From positions 53,475 through 117,474 of the forward strand of contig CBDBZN010000038.1 in assembly GCA_965213575.1 (NCBI GenBank): a DNA stretch of 64,000 nucleotides, written 5' to 3'. The notes beneath the pieces are model-generated. The model was given only the letters and a program-made list of their open reading frames with translations. It was not told the origin of the DNA and did not search any database. Origin of the DNA: JAUHXS01 sp965213575 (GTDB taxonomy: Bacteria; Bacteroidota; Bacteroidia; Chitinophagales; JAUHXS01). The position numbers and the translations under genes are program-made. Shown one piece after another: positions 17,922 to 26,666 of the stretch; position 1 is the stretch's first letter, and every line of letters starts with the position of its first letter.

Positions 17922-17995
17922 GCCAGTATAGCTCAGTTGGCCAGAGCAACTGATTTGTAATCAGTCGGTCGGGGGTTCGAATCCCTCTACTGGCT
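17922..17995 (+). tRNA. tRNA-Thr (anticodon TGT)
   Basis: Acceptor GCCAGTA pairs with TACTGGC (17988-17994), discriminator T. The anticodon arm is ACTGA-TTTGTAA-TCAGT, giving anticodon TGT. The T-arm has GGTTCGAATCC. CCA is not encoded. Confidence 0.96.
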
Positions 17996-18021
17996 CGCTT
18001 ATTTTTAATAAGCTTAGCAGT

Positions 18022-18102
18022 GGGGAGATTCCAGAGCGGTCAAATGGGGCAGACTGTAAATCTGTTGCTTCGGCTTCGAAGGTTCGAATCCTTCTCTCCC
18101 CA
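18022..18102 (+). tRNA. tRNA-Tyr (anticodon GTA)
   Basis: Acceptor GGGGAGA pairs with TCTCCCC (18095-18101), discriminator A. Loop CTGTAAA gives anticodon GTA. A long variable arm (about ttgcttcggcttcgaa) marks it as a class II tRNA, as bacterial tRNA-Tyr should be. Confidence 0.96.
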
Positions 18103-18129
18103 CGAATTGAGAGTGGGTGTGAGCAATTT

Positions 18130-18203
18130 GCGGGAATAGCTCAGCTGGCTAGAGCATCAGCCTTCCAAGTTGAGGGTCGCGGGTTCGAATCCCGTTTCCC
18201 GCT
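18130..18203 (+). tRNA. tRNA-Gly (anticodon TCC)
   Basis: Acceptor GCGGGAA pairs with TTCCCGC (18196-18202), discriminator T. Loop CTTCCAA gives anticodon TCC, which reads GGA/GGG codons. The T-arm has GGTTCGAATCC. Confidence 0.96.
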
Positions 18204-18250
18204 CATAAAGTGGATAGCTACTCAGTGTCTTTATTTAAAAAAATAAAGAG

Positions 18251-18322
<72 letters not shown>

Positions 18323-18346
18323 CAGAAGATGCCTCGAATGGAAAAA

Positions 18347-18414
18347 GTCTGTTTAAACTACAGACTATAAACTAAAAGAGTTTAATAGATAAATCTTTTT
18401 GTCTGCCGGCAGAC
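18347..18414 (+). promoter_or_regulatory. Palindromes in the tuf leader
   Basis: Two GTCTG-type inverted repeats lie between the last tRNA and tuf: GTCTGT (18347-18352) with ACAGAC (18360-18365), and a perfect 14-mer GTCTGCCGGCAGAC (18401-18414). They could be an operator or a processing/terminator structure at the end of the tRNA transcript. No promoter is apparent between them and tuf. Confidence 0.35.
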
Positions 18415-18490
18415 TGGAGATTTCTATCATTAACTCTAGTTGTATTAATTGTTAAATATTTAAAAATTAATTGAAAATAAATTTTAAGTC

Positions 18491-19678
18491 ATGGCTAAAG
18501 AAAATTTTGTACGGAATAAACCACACGTTAATATTGGTACTATCGGTCACGTTGACCACGGTAAAACTACTTTGACCGCTGCTATTACCAGCGTTTTGTC
18601 GACTAAGGGTTATGCTCAAAAAAAGGATTATGATTCAATTGATAATGCTCCCGAGGAGAAAGAAAGAGGTATTACAATTAATACAGCCCATGTAGAATAT
18701 GAGACTGACAATAGGCATTATGCACACGTAGATTGCCCAGGACACGCTGATTACGTAAAGAATATGGTAACGGGTGCTGCTCAAATGGACGGTGGTATCT
18801 TAGTAGTAGCTGCTACTGATGGCCCCATGCCTCAAACTAGAGAGCATATCCTCTTAGCTCGTCAGGTTGGTGTACCTCAAATCGTTGTTTTCTTAAACAA
18901 AGTTGATTTAGTTGATGATCCTGAATTACTAGAATTAGTAGAAATGGAAGTTAGAGAACTATTAAGCTTTTATGAGTTTGATGGAGATAATATTCCAATC
19001 ATTCCGGGATCAGCTTTAAAAGCCCTAAATGGAGAAGCTGAAGGTGTTGATGCTATTGAAAAATTAATGGCAGCAGTGGATGAAACTATCCCAATGCCTG
19101 AGAGATTAGTTGATAAAGATTTTTTAATGCCAGTTGAGGATGTATTCTCCATCACAGGTAGAGGAACTGTAGCTACCGGTAGAATTGAAAGAGGTGTAAT
19201 TAACTCAAATGATCCTGTAGACATTATTGGTATGGGTGCTGAAAATCTTAAGTCTACTGTTACTGGAGTTGAGATGTTTAGAAAAATTCTAGACAGAGGA
19301 GAAGCTGGTGATAACGTAGGATTGCTTTTAAGAGGTATTGAGAAAAGTGATATTTCTAGGGGTATGGTTATCTGTAAGCCTGGTAGTGTGACTCCTCATA
19401 CTGAGTTTAAATGTGAAGTATACGTACTAAAGAAAGAAGAAGGTGGAAGACATACTCCTTTCTTTAAAAACTATCGTCCTCAATTTTATTTCAGGACTAC
19501 AGATGTGACAGGTGAAGTAAGTTTGCCTGAAAATGTAGAAATGGTAATGCCCGGCGATAATGTTACCTTAAATGTAAGGTTGATCAACTCTGTTGCACTT
19601 GAAAAAGGTTTGAGATTTGCGATTAGAGAAGGCGGTAGAACTGTAGGAGCAGGTCAAGTAACAGAAGTAATTAAATAA
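18491..19678 (+). CDS. tuf: Elongation factor Tu
   Basis: A 395-residue translational GTPase that delivers aminoacyl-tRNA to the ribosome. G-motifs: GHVDHGKT (19-26, P-loop), the switch I region EKERGITINTAHVEYE, DCPGHADYVKN (G3), and NKVD (G4, near 137-140). Domains II and III are intact, ending GRTVGAGQVTEVIK. The operon context (tRNAs - tuf - tRNA-Trp - secE - nusG) is standard for the phylum. The DNA around the gene is slightly more GC-rich in codons such as GGT and GTA, which fits a highly expressed gene. Confidence 0.99.
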   Translation: MAKENFVRNKPHVNIGTIGHVDHGKTTLTAAITSVLSTKGYAQKKDYDSIDNAPEEKERGITINTAHVEYETDNRHYAHVDCPGHADYVKNMVTGAAQMDGGILVVAATDGPMPQTREHILLARQVGVPQIVVFLNKVDLVDDPELLELVEMEVRELLSFYEFDGDNIPIIPGSALKALNGEAEGVDAIEKLMAAVDETIPMPERLVDKDFLMPVEDVFSITGRGTVATGRIERGVINSNDPVDIIGMGAENLKSTVTGVEMFRKILDRGEAGDNVGLLLRGIEKSDISRGMVICKPGSVTPHTEFKCEVYVLKKEEGGRHTPFFKNYRPQFYFRTTDVTGEVSLPENVEMVMPGDNVTLNVRLINSVALEKGLRFAIREGGRTVGAGQVTEVIK

Positions 19679-19703
19679 AGAGCGTCCTTTAGTTCTAATA
19701 ACT

Positions 19704-19776
19704 AGGGGAGTAGCTCAACTGGTAGAGCGTCGGTCTCCAAAACCGAAGGTCGCAGGTTCGATCCCTGTCTCCCCTG
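19704..19776 (+). tRNA. tRNA-Trp (anticodon CCA)
   Basis: Acceptor AGGGGAG pairs with CTCCCCT (19769-19775), discriminator G. Loop CTCCAAA gives anticodon CCA. It lies between tuf and secE, its usual place in Bacteroidota. The T-arm has GGTTCGATCCC. Confidence 0.96.
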
Positions 19777-19813
19777 CGGTTTAAAGGAACTAATGCTCTT
19801 AATAGAAACTCGG

Positions 19814-20008
19814 ATGGCAAAAATAGGTGCTTATTTAAAAGATACATTTGATGAACTACTGTATAAAGTTTCTTGGCCTACTTGGCAGGAACTTCAAAAC
19901 AGTACCATTATAGTTATGGTTTCATCTCTTATCATCGGTATTATAATTTTCCTTATGGATAAAAGTTTTAATACCATCTTAAGCACTTATTACCATCTTT
20001 TTGATTAA
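19814..20008 (+). CDS. secE: Protein translocase subunit SecE
   Basis: A ~64-residue single-span SecE that clamps SecY in the inner-membrane translocon. It has the family motif ELLYKVSWPTWQEL before a single membrane helix (IIVMVSSLIIGIIIFLMD). The frame is open upstream to 19793 (TTG-free CTG/ATG), but the internal ATG at 19814 gives MAKIGAYLKD, which is the common start. The upstream ATG would place coding sequence immediately after the tRNA-Trp, so the shorter form is preferred. Confidence 0.93.
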   Translation: MAKIGAYLKDTFDELLYKVSWPTWQELQNSTIIVMVSSLIIGIIIFLMDKSFNTILSTYYHLFD

Positions 20009-20035
20009 ATAAATAAAAGCCTCGGTTGCACAGTT

Positions 20036-20584
20036 ATGTCTGATAGCGGTAAATATTGGTTTGTACTCAGAGTTATTAGCGGAAAAGAACGCAAAATAAA
20101 AGAGTATATCGAGTCAGAAGTAGCTCGCTCCGGCTGGAATGATGTAGTACTGCAAGTATTGGTTCCTACTGAAAAAATATTTAAGATACAAAAAGGAAAA
20201 AAGGTTACTAAAGAAAGAAATTTTTTTCCTGGATATATTTTAGTAGAAACAAGTAATGGAAAATTGAGTGGAGAGATCATTCAAGGAATTAGAAGCATTA
20301 ACGGTGTGATAAACTTTTTAGGAGAAGGCCAACCGGTCCCACTTAGAAAATCCGAAGTTAATAGAATTCTTGGCAAGGTCGATGAAATGCAAGAAATGGG
20401 AGAAACTATTAACGAACCATTTATTGTAGATGAAACCATAAAAATTATCGATGGCCCATTCAATGATTTTAATGGAGTTATTGAAGAGGTTTTAGAAGAC
20501 AAAAAGAAATTAAAAGTAATTGTTAAGATTTTTGGACGAAGGACTCCTGTCGAATTAAATTTCATGCAGGTAGAAAAGGTTTAA
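20036..20584 (+). CDS. nusG: Transcription termination/antitermination factor NusG
   Basis: A 182-residue NusG. The N-terminal NGN domain has KYWFVLRVISGKERKIKEYIE and FFPGYILVE; the C-terminal KOW domain has IKIIDGPFNDFNGVIEEVLED and ends VELNFMQVEKV. It binds RNA polymerase to suppress pausing and couples it to Rho or the ribosome. It lies between secE (27 bp upstream) and rplK (21 bp downstream), as in most bacteria. Confidence 0.98.
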   Translation: MSDSGKYWFVLRVISGKERKIKEYIESEVARSGWNDVVLQVLVPTEKIFKIQKGKKVTKERNFFPGYILVETSNGKLSGEIIQGIRSINGVINFLGEGQPVPLRKSEVNRILGKVDEMQEMGETINEPFIVDETIKIIDGPFNDFNGVIEEVLEDKKKLKVIVKIFGRRTPVELNFMQVEKV

Positions 20585-20605
20585 GAGCATCAAACATATA
20601 TTAAG

Positions 20606-21064
20606 ATGGCAAAACAAGTAAGTGTATATATTAAATTACAAATTAAAGGTGCTGCTGCCAATCCTGCTCCACCGGTTGGCCCTGCGTTAGGTGCAAAAGG
20701 TGTGAATATTGCAGAATTTTGTAAGCAGTTCAATGCACGAACACAAGATAAAGCCGGAAAAGTTTTACCGGTAGTAATAACCGTATATGTAGATAAGTCA
20801 TTCGACTTTATTATTAAAACTCCTCCTGCTGCTGTTTTACTTATGGAGGCATCCAAAAAGAAAAAAGGCTCAGCAGAACCAAATAGGGTTAAAGTAGGTT
20901 CTGTTAACTGGGATCAAGTAAAAGCCATCGCTGAAGAAAAAATGGCTGATCTAAATGCTTTTAGTGTAGAATCAGCCATGAAAATGGTTGCCGGAACAGC
21001 TAGAAGCATGGGGCTTAATGTATCCGGAACACCTCCTTGGCAAGCAAAAAAAGCTGAAGCATAA
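20606..21064 (+). CDS. rplK: 50S ribosomal protein L11
   Basis: A 152-residue L11 that forms the base of the ribosomal stalk at the GTPase centre. Family motifs: VYIKLQIKGAAANPAPPVGPALG, KGVNIAEFCKQFNART, and at the C-terminus GTARSMGLNVSG. The length is slightly longer than the usual 141-147 because of a C-terminal PPWQAKKAEA tail. It precedes rplA by 27 bp in the standard rplKAJL order. Confidence 0.98.
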   Translation: MAKQVSVYIKLQIKGAAANPAPPVGPALGAKGVNIAEFCKQFNARTQDKAGKVLPVVITVYVDKSFDFIIKTPPAAVLLMEASKKKKGSAEPNRVKVGSVNWDQVKAIAEEKMADLNAFSVESAMKMVAGTARSMGLNVSGTPPWQAKKAEA

Positions 21065-21091
21065 CTTTTAAAGACATTAAACGATAATAAA

Positions 21092-21787
21092 GTGAAACTT
21101 ACTAAAAATAGAAAGACTGCATTAAAAAAGATAGATGCTAAAAAGCAATATTCTTTACAGGAAGCTGCTAAGCTTTTAAAAGATATTAATACTACTAAGT
21201 TTGATGCTTCCGTTGATTTACACATTAATTTAGGCGTTGACCCTACTAAAGCTGACCAAGCAATCAGAGGCACTGTAGTTTTGCCTCATGGAACAGGCAA
21301 AACTAAAACCGTCTTGGTTCTTTGTAATCCTGATAAAGAAAGTGAAGCAAAAGAAGCAGGTGCAGATCATGTTGGCTTAGATGAATATGTTGAAAAGATT
21401 GAAAAAGGATGGACCGATATTGATGTAGTTATTGCTACACCAAATGTGATGCCTAAAATTGCAAGATTAGGTAGAGTATTAGGGCCAAGAAATTTAATGC
21501 CCAATCCTAAATCCGGTACCGTTACTGATGATGTAGCAGCAGCTGTAAATGCGGTAAAAGGTGGTAAAATAGCTTTCAAAGTAGATAAATACGGTATCAT
21601 ACATTCTTCTATTGGCAGAGTGTCTTTTGATCCTGAAAAAAATACTGAAAATGCTTTAGAGCTTATTCAAACTTTATCAAAAATGAAGCCTTCATCATCA
21701 AAAGGGATTTATTTAAAAAGTATAAATATGGCAACAACTATGTCGCCGGCTATTTCTATTGATACAAAATCTATAGCAGGTATTTAA
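21092..21787 (+). CDS. rplA: 50S ribosomal protein L1
   Basis: A 231-residue L1, which binds 23S rRNA at the mobile L1 stalk and represses its own operon in many bacteria. Motifs: FDASVDLHINLGVDPTKADQ, LPHGTGKTKTVLV, and PKIARLGRVLGPRNLMPNPK. The start is GTG at 21092, giving MKLTKNRKTALKK. It sits 10 bp before rplJ. Confidence 0.98.
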   Translation: MKLTKNRKTALKKIDAKKQYSLQEAAKLLKDINTTKFDASVDLHINLGVDPTKADQAIRGTVVLPHGTGKTKTVLVLCNPDKESEAKEAGADHVGLDEYVEKIEKGWTDIDVVIATPNVMPKIARLGRVLGPRNLMPNPKSGTVTDDVAAAVNAVKGGKIAFKVDKYGIIHSSIGRVSFDPEKNTENALELIQTLSKMKPSSSKGIYLKSINMATTMSPAISIDTKSIAGI

Positions 21788-21797
21788 ACGAACAGTT

Positions 21798-22328
21798 ATG
21801 ACTAAAAGTGATAAACAAAAAGAAATAAGCTATATCAGTGAGCAGTTAAATGCTTACGAAACTGTTTATGTAGCAGATTCATCGGCATTGACCGTAGAAG
21901 CAGTCTCGAAATTGAGAAGACTTTGCCATAAGCAAGGTGTTAAAATGAGAGTGACAAAAAATACTTTAGCTAAAAAAGCTATGGAAAATCATGAAAAAGA
22001 TTTTTCCGGCTTATATGATGCATTAAAAGGGCCTACTTCATTATTATTCTCGGAGACGGCTAATGCACCTGCAAAAATTATCAGAGATTTTAGAAAAAGT
22101 TATGAAAAACCTATTTTAAAAGGTGCTTATATAGATACAGAGGTTTATTTAGGTGACGATCAGTTGAACTCGTTAGCTGACCTTAAATCTAAAGAAGAAC
22201 TTATTGGAGAAGTTATTGGATTATTACAATCTCCAATCAAGAACGTTGTTGCTGCCCTACAATCAGGACAGAACAATATTACCGGTATTTTGAAAACCCT
22301 TTCTCAGAAAGAAGGCGCTACAGAGTAA
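21798..22328 (+). CDS. rplJ: 50S ribosomal protein L10
   Basis: A 176-residue L10, the anchor that carries L7/L12 dimers on the stalk. Motifs: TVYVADSSALTVEAVSKLRR near the start and RVTKNTLAKKAME near residue 52. The C-terminal helix (SPIKNVVAALQSGQNNITGI) binds the L12 N-termini. L10 with L12 represses the operon in other bacteria; no leader structure for that is obvious here. It is followed by rplL after 35 bp. Confidence 0.98.
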   Translation: MTKSDKQKEISYISEQLNAYETVYVADSSALTVEAVSKLRRLCHKQGVKMRVTKNTLAKKAMENHEKDFSGLYDALKGPTSLLFSETANAPAKIIRDFRKSYEKPILKGAYIDTEVYLGDDQLNSLADLKSKEELIGEVIGLLQSPIKNVVAALQSGQNNITGILKTLSQKEGATE

Positions 22329-22363
22329 CGAGTATTTTTTAATTATTTAATAAAAAAGTAAAA

Positions 22364-22744
22364 ATGGCAGACGTAAAAGCAATTGCGGAGCAGTTAGTGG
22401 GATTAACAGTAAAAGAAGTTAATGAACTTACAGAAGTGCTTAAAAATGATTATAATATTGAACCGGCTGCTGCTGCAGCTCCTGTAATGGTTGCAGGTGG
22501 TGGTGCAGGCGGTGGTGACGCAGCAGAAGAAAAAACATCATTTGATGTGATCTTAAAAGCAGCTGGAGGCCAAAAACTTAGTGTTGTTAAGTTAGTAAAA
22601 GAAATTACTGGCTTAGGTTTGAAAGAAGCTAAAGAATTAGTAGACGGAGCTCCAAAACCGGTTAAAGAAGGTACCGCTAAAGATGATGCTGAGGCAATCA
22701 AAGCGAAACTTGAAGAAGCTGGTGCAGAAGTAGAACTAAAATAA
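22364..22744 (+). CDS. rplL: 50S ribosomal protein L7/L12
   Basis: A 126-residue stalk protein present in several copies per ribosome that recruits and activates translational GTPases. It has an N-terminal dimerisation domain, an alanine/glycine-rich hinge (AAAAPVMVAGGGAGGGDAA near 36-55), and the C-terminal domain EEKTSFDVILKAAGGQKLSV then VKEITGLGLKEAKELVDGAP. The 3' end of the gene forms one arm of a terminator-like hairpin that continues past the stop codon (22728-22760). Confidence 0.98.
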   Translation: MADVKAIAEQLVGLTVKEVNELTEVLKNDYNIEPAAAAAPVMVAGGGAGGGDAAEEKTSFDVILKAAGGQKLSVVKLVKEITGLGLKEAKELVDGAPKPVKEGTAKDDAEAIKAKLEEAGAEVELK

Positions 22745-22760
22745 TTAGTTCTACTTTTTT
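22728..22760 (+). terminator. rplL-rpoB attenuator/terminator hairpin
   Basis: A 12-bp perfect stem: AAGTAGAACTAA (22728-22739, inside the last codons of rplL) pairs with TTAGTTCTACTT (22745-22756), loop AATAA, then a T-run through 22760. The stop codon lies in the loop region. It would terminate or attenuate transcription between the ribosomal genes and rpoBC, as an attenuator does at this spot in E. coli. Confidence 0.7.
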
Positions 22761-22836
22761 CAATTATCCTGCCCTGAAGTAAACTTCTAAGGGTTGAGGT
22801 GTGCTCGTTTATTTAATTCAAAGCTTTTAACCATAT

Positions 22837-25800
22837 ATGGCAAATCAAACACTTAATACTTCCGAGAGAATTAATTTTGGTAAAATTAAAACCACTCATG
22901 AGACTCCTGCTTTATTAGACATACAAATTCAGTCTTTTCAAGATTTTTTCCAGTTAGAAACAACTCCGGAAAATCGTTCTGACGAAGGATTATTTAAAGT
23001 ATTTCAGGAAAATTTTCCTATAACGGATGCTAGGAATATCTTCGTTTTAGAATTTCTTGACTATTTTGTTGATCCCCCTCGATACTCTATAGACGAATGT
23101 ATTGAGCGCGGACTAACGTATAGTGTTCCGCTTAAAGCAAAATTACGTCTGTCATGTAATGATGAGGAACATATAGACTTTCAAACAATTGTACAAGATG
23201 TGTTTTTGGGCAATTTACCATATATGACTCCTAAAGGCACATTTGTTGTGAATGGTGCTGAACGTGTAGTGGTTTCTCAACTTCACAGGTCTCCCGGAGT
23301 ATTTTTCGGACAAAGTGTCCACCCGAATGGTACAAAAATTTATTCTGCCAGAGTTATTCCTTTCAAAGGTGCTTGGATGGAATTTGCAACAGACATTAAT
23401 AATGTAATGTATGCATATATTGATCGTAAAAAGAAGTTTCCTGTAACTACTCTATTACGAGCTATTGGCTTTGAGTATGATAAAGATATTTTGGAGCTTT
23501 TTGAACTAGCAGATGAAGTAAAAGCTACCAAGGCTAGTTTGAAAAAAGCAATAGGTAGAAAATTAGCTGCCAGAGTTTTAAAAAGCTGGATAGAGGATTT
23601 TGTAGATGAAGATACAGGTGAAGTAGTTTCTATTGAACGAAATGAGGTAATTTTAGAAAGGGATATTATTCTTGATGAAGAAAATATCAAAGAAATCCTC
23701 GAAGCAGATGTTAAATCTGTAATTCTTCAAAAAGAAGATGTTAGCGCAGACTACTCAATTATTTATAACACCCTTCAAAAAGATTCTTCCAATTCTGAAT
23801 TAGAAGCTGTTCAATTAGTCTACAGACAATTAAGAGGAACGGATGCTCCGGATGAAGAAACTGCCAGAGGAATCATTGAAAAACTTTTCTTCTCTGACAA
23901 AAGATATGATTTAGGAGAAGTAGGAAGGTATAAAATTAATAAAAAGCTTCAGCTGGATATTGATATTAGCAACAGAGTTTTAACAAAAGATGATATCATC
24001 GCCATCGTTAAATATTTAGTTCAACTTAGTAATGGTAAAGCCGAATTTGATGATATTGATCATTTAAGCAATCGTAGGGTTAGAACGGTAGGAGAGCAAT
24101 TATATGCTCAATTTGGTGTAGGTTTAGCTCGTATGGCCAGAACTATTAGAGATAGGATGAATGTAAGAGATAATGAAGTTTTTGCGCCGGTTGATTTGAT
24201 CAATGCCAGAACATTATCTTCTGTTATCAATTCTTTTTTTGGAACCAGTCAGTTATCTCAATTTGCAGATCAAACTAATATATTAGCAGAAATTACTCAT
24301 AAGAGAAGGATATCAGCATTAGGCCCCGGTGGATTGTCGAGAGAGCGTGCAGGTTTCGAAGTTAGAGATGTGCATTATTCTCACTACGGCCGTTTATGTA
24401 CTATTGAGACTCCTGAAGGCCCTAATATTGGGTTGATCTCTACACTTTGTGTTCACGCAAAAGTGAATAAAATGGGTTTTATAGAAACGCCGTATAGAAA
24501 AGTTGATCAAGGCAAAGTGAAAGTTGGTGATCATGTTAAATATCTATCTGCTGCGGAAGAAGATAATAAAGTTATTGCCCAGTCAAATGCAGAAATTGAT
24601 CAAAAAGGAAATTTTGTTAGTGAGAGGATAAAAGGTAGACATCATGGTGATTTCCCTATTTTAGAGCCAAATGAAATAGAATATATGGATGTTGCGCCGA
24701 ACCAAATTGTCGGTGTATCAGCTTCATTAATTCCTTTCTTGGAAAATGATGATGCTAACCGTGCCTTGATGGGATCGAATATGCAACGTCAGGCAGTTCC
24801 TTTGGTTCGTCCCGAAGCGCCAATTGTTGGTACAGGATTAGAAGCAAAAGCCGCTAAAGATTCCAGAGTATTGATCAATGCCGAAGGAAATGGGGTAGTA
24901 GAATATGTAGATGCTAATGAAATTATTATAAAATACGAGAGGACTGAAAGAGAAAGGTTGATCAGTTTTGATGGAGATTCCGTATCATATAATTTAATAA
25001 AGTTTAGAAAAACCAACCAAAGTACTACAATCAACTTAAAACCTATTGTCAAAAAAGGAGACAAAGTTGTTAAAGGCCAGATCTTATGTGAAGGTTATGC
25101 GACTCAGGACGGTGAATTAGCACTAGGCAGGAATTTAATGGTAGCTTTCATGCCTTGGAAAGGATACAATTTTGAAGATGCCATCGTAATTTCTGAAAGA
25201 GTAGTTAAGGAAGACGTCTTTACTTCCATCCATGTAGAAGAATATCAAATGGAAGTAAGGGATACGAAATTGGGAGAAGAAGAATTAACTCCGGATATTC
25301 CTAACGTAAGTGAAGAAGCAATCAAAGACTTAGATGAAAACGGTATTATTCGAATTGGAGCTGAAATTAAAGAAGGCGATATTCTTATAGGTAAAATTAC
25401 GCCTAAAGGAGAATCTGACCCAACTCCTGAAGAAAAGTTACTTAGAGCAATATTTGGTGATAAAGCCGGAGATGTGAAAGATGCTTCTATGAAAGCACCT
25501 CCATCTACTCAAGGGATTGTGATTGATAAAAAGCTTTTCGCTAAAATTAAAAAAGATAAAGCAGGTAAGGCTCGTGAGAAAGTTTTATTAGAAAAGCTAG
25601 ATAAAGACCATGATGAGAAATTGGCTGAAATAAAGGATACGCTTATTCAAAAATTATATGCTTTAGTGAAAGACAAAACAGCTCGAGCGATTACGAATGT
25701 CTATAATGAAGAAGTGATCTCTAAAGGTGCTAAGTTTACACAAAAAGTTTTAAGCTCTTTAGAATATGACCAAATAAATCCGGTAGAATGGACAAATGAT

Positions 25801-26652
25801 GATGAAGTCAATGAAAGCGTAAAGATTTTACTTCATAATTATAACATTAAATCAAGCGAGGAGATAGGTAAGTATAAAAGAGAAAGATTTAATGTAAGCG
25901 TAGGAGATGAATTACCTGCCGGCGTGTTAAAATTGGCAAAAGTCTATGTTGCTAAAAAGAGAAAATTAAAAGTAGGGGATAAGTTAGCCGGCCGCCACGG
26001 TAACAAAGGTATCGTAGCGAAGATTGTAAGGGCTGAAGATATGCCTTTCTTAGAAGATGGTACTCCTGTAGATATCGTATTGAATCCATTGGGTGTGCCT
26101 TCAAGGATGAACCTTGGACAGATTTATGAAACTGTACTTGGATGGGCAGGCCAGAAATTAGGCGTTAAATTCGCTACCCCAATTTTTGATGGTGCTACCA
26201 TTGAAGATATCGAAGGGTATATACAAAAAGCTGAATTACCTTCATTGGGCCAAACCTACTTATATAATGGAGAAACCGGTGAGCGTTTTGATCAAAAAAC
26301 AACTGTTGGTGTGATCTATATGTTGAAGTTATCTCATATGGTCGATGATAAGATGCATGCCAGGTCTATTGGCCCGTATTCACTTATCACACAGCAGCCG
26401 TTAGGTGGTAAAGCTCAATTTGGAGGCCAACGACTTGGAGAAATGGAAGTTTGGGCGTTAGAAGCGTTTGGTGCATCTAATATCTTACAAGAGTTGCTTA
26501 CCATTAAATCTGATGATATTATTGGAAGGGCAAAAGCTTATGAAACTATTGTTAAAGGAGAGAATCTGCCTGCTTCTAATATACCTGAATCATTTAATGT
26601 ATTGGTTCATGAATTAAGAGGTTTAGCATTAGATCTTAAATTCGACAAATAA
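22837..26652 (+). CDS. rpoB: RNA polymerase subunit beta
   Basis: A 1271-residue beta subunit of RNA polymerase. The rifampicin-pocket region is present (FFGTSQLSQFADQTN near 470, then HKRRISALGPGGL), as are the GRHGNKGIV motif near 1050 and the C-terminal KSDDIIGRAKAYETIVKGE. It is similar in length to other Bacteroidota RpoB proteins (about 1270). Residue Q/F/D arrangement in SQLSQFADQTN is the rifampicin-sensitive wild type pattern. It is followed by rpoC after 14 bp. The rplL-rpoB gap of 92 bp carries the attenuator; a secondary promoter in it is not evident. Confidence 0.99.
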   Translation: MANQTLNTSERINFGKIKTTHETPALLDIQIQSFQDFFQLETTPENRSDEGLFKVFQENFPITDARNIFVLEFLDYFVDPPRYSIDECIERGLTYSVPLKAKLRLSCNDEEHIDFQTIVQDVFLGNLPYMTPKGTFVVNGAERVVVSQLHRSPGVFFGQSVHPNGTKIYSARVIPFKGAWMEFATDINNVMYAYIDRKKKFPVTTLLRAIGFEYDKDILELFELADEVKATKASLKKAIGRKLAARVLKSWIEDFVDEDTGEVVSIERNEVILERDIILDEENIKEILEADVKSVILQKEDVSADYSIIYNTLQKDSSNSELEAVQLVYRQLRGTDAPDEETARGIIEKLFFSDKRYDLGEVGRYKINKKLQLDIDISNRVLTKDDIIAIVKYLVQLSNGKAEFDDIDHLSNRRVRTVGEQLYAQFGVGLARMARTIRDRMNVRDNEVFAPVDLINARTLSSVINSFFGTSQLSQFADQTNILAEITHKRRISALGPGGLSRERAGFEVRDVHYSHYGRLCTIETPEGPNIGLISTLCVHAKVNKMGFIETPYRKVDQGKVKVGDHVKYLSAAEEDNKVIAQSNAEIDQKGNFVSERIKGRHHGDFPILEPNEIEYMDVAPNQIVGVSASLIPFLENDDANRALMGSNMQRQAVPLVRPEAPIVGTGLEAKAAKDSRVLINAEGNGVVEYVDANEIIIKYERTERERLISFDGDSVSYNLIKFRKTNQSTTINLKPIVKKGDKVVKGQILCEGYATQDGELALGRNLMVAFMPWKGYNFEDAIVISERVVKEDVFTSIHVEEYQMEVRDTKLGEEELTPDIPNVSEEAIKDLDENGIIRIGAEIKEGDILIGKITPKGESDPTPEEKLLRAIFGDKAGDVKDASMKAPPSTQGIVIDKKLFAKIKKDKAGKAREKVLLEKLDKDHDEKLAEIKDTLIQKLYALVKDKTARAITNVYNEEVISKGAKFTQKVLSSLEYDQINPVEWTNDDEVNESVKILLHNYNIKSSEEIGKYKRERFNVSVGDELPAGVLKLAKVYVAKKRKLKVGDKLAGRHGNKGIVAKIVRAEDMPFLEDGTPVDIVLNPLGVPSRMNLGQIYETVLGWAGQKLGVKFATPIFDGATIEDIEGYIQKAELPSLGQTYLYNGETGERFDQKTTVGVIYMLKLSHMVDDKMHARSIGPYSLITQQPLGGKAQFGGQRLGEMEVWALEAFGASNILQELLTIKSDDIIGRAKAYETIVKGENLPASNIPESFNVLVHELRGLALDLKFDK

Positions 26653-26666
26653 AATAAAATTTATAT

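Noticed and set aside
20281..20565. 94-codon minus-strand ORF
   Set aside because: Antisense to nusG, no family features.
24789..25064. Minus-strand ORF within rpoB
   Set aside because: Antisense shadow of the beta subunit gene.
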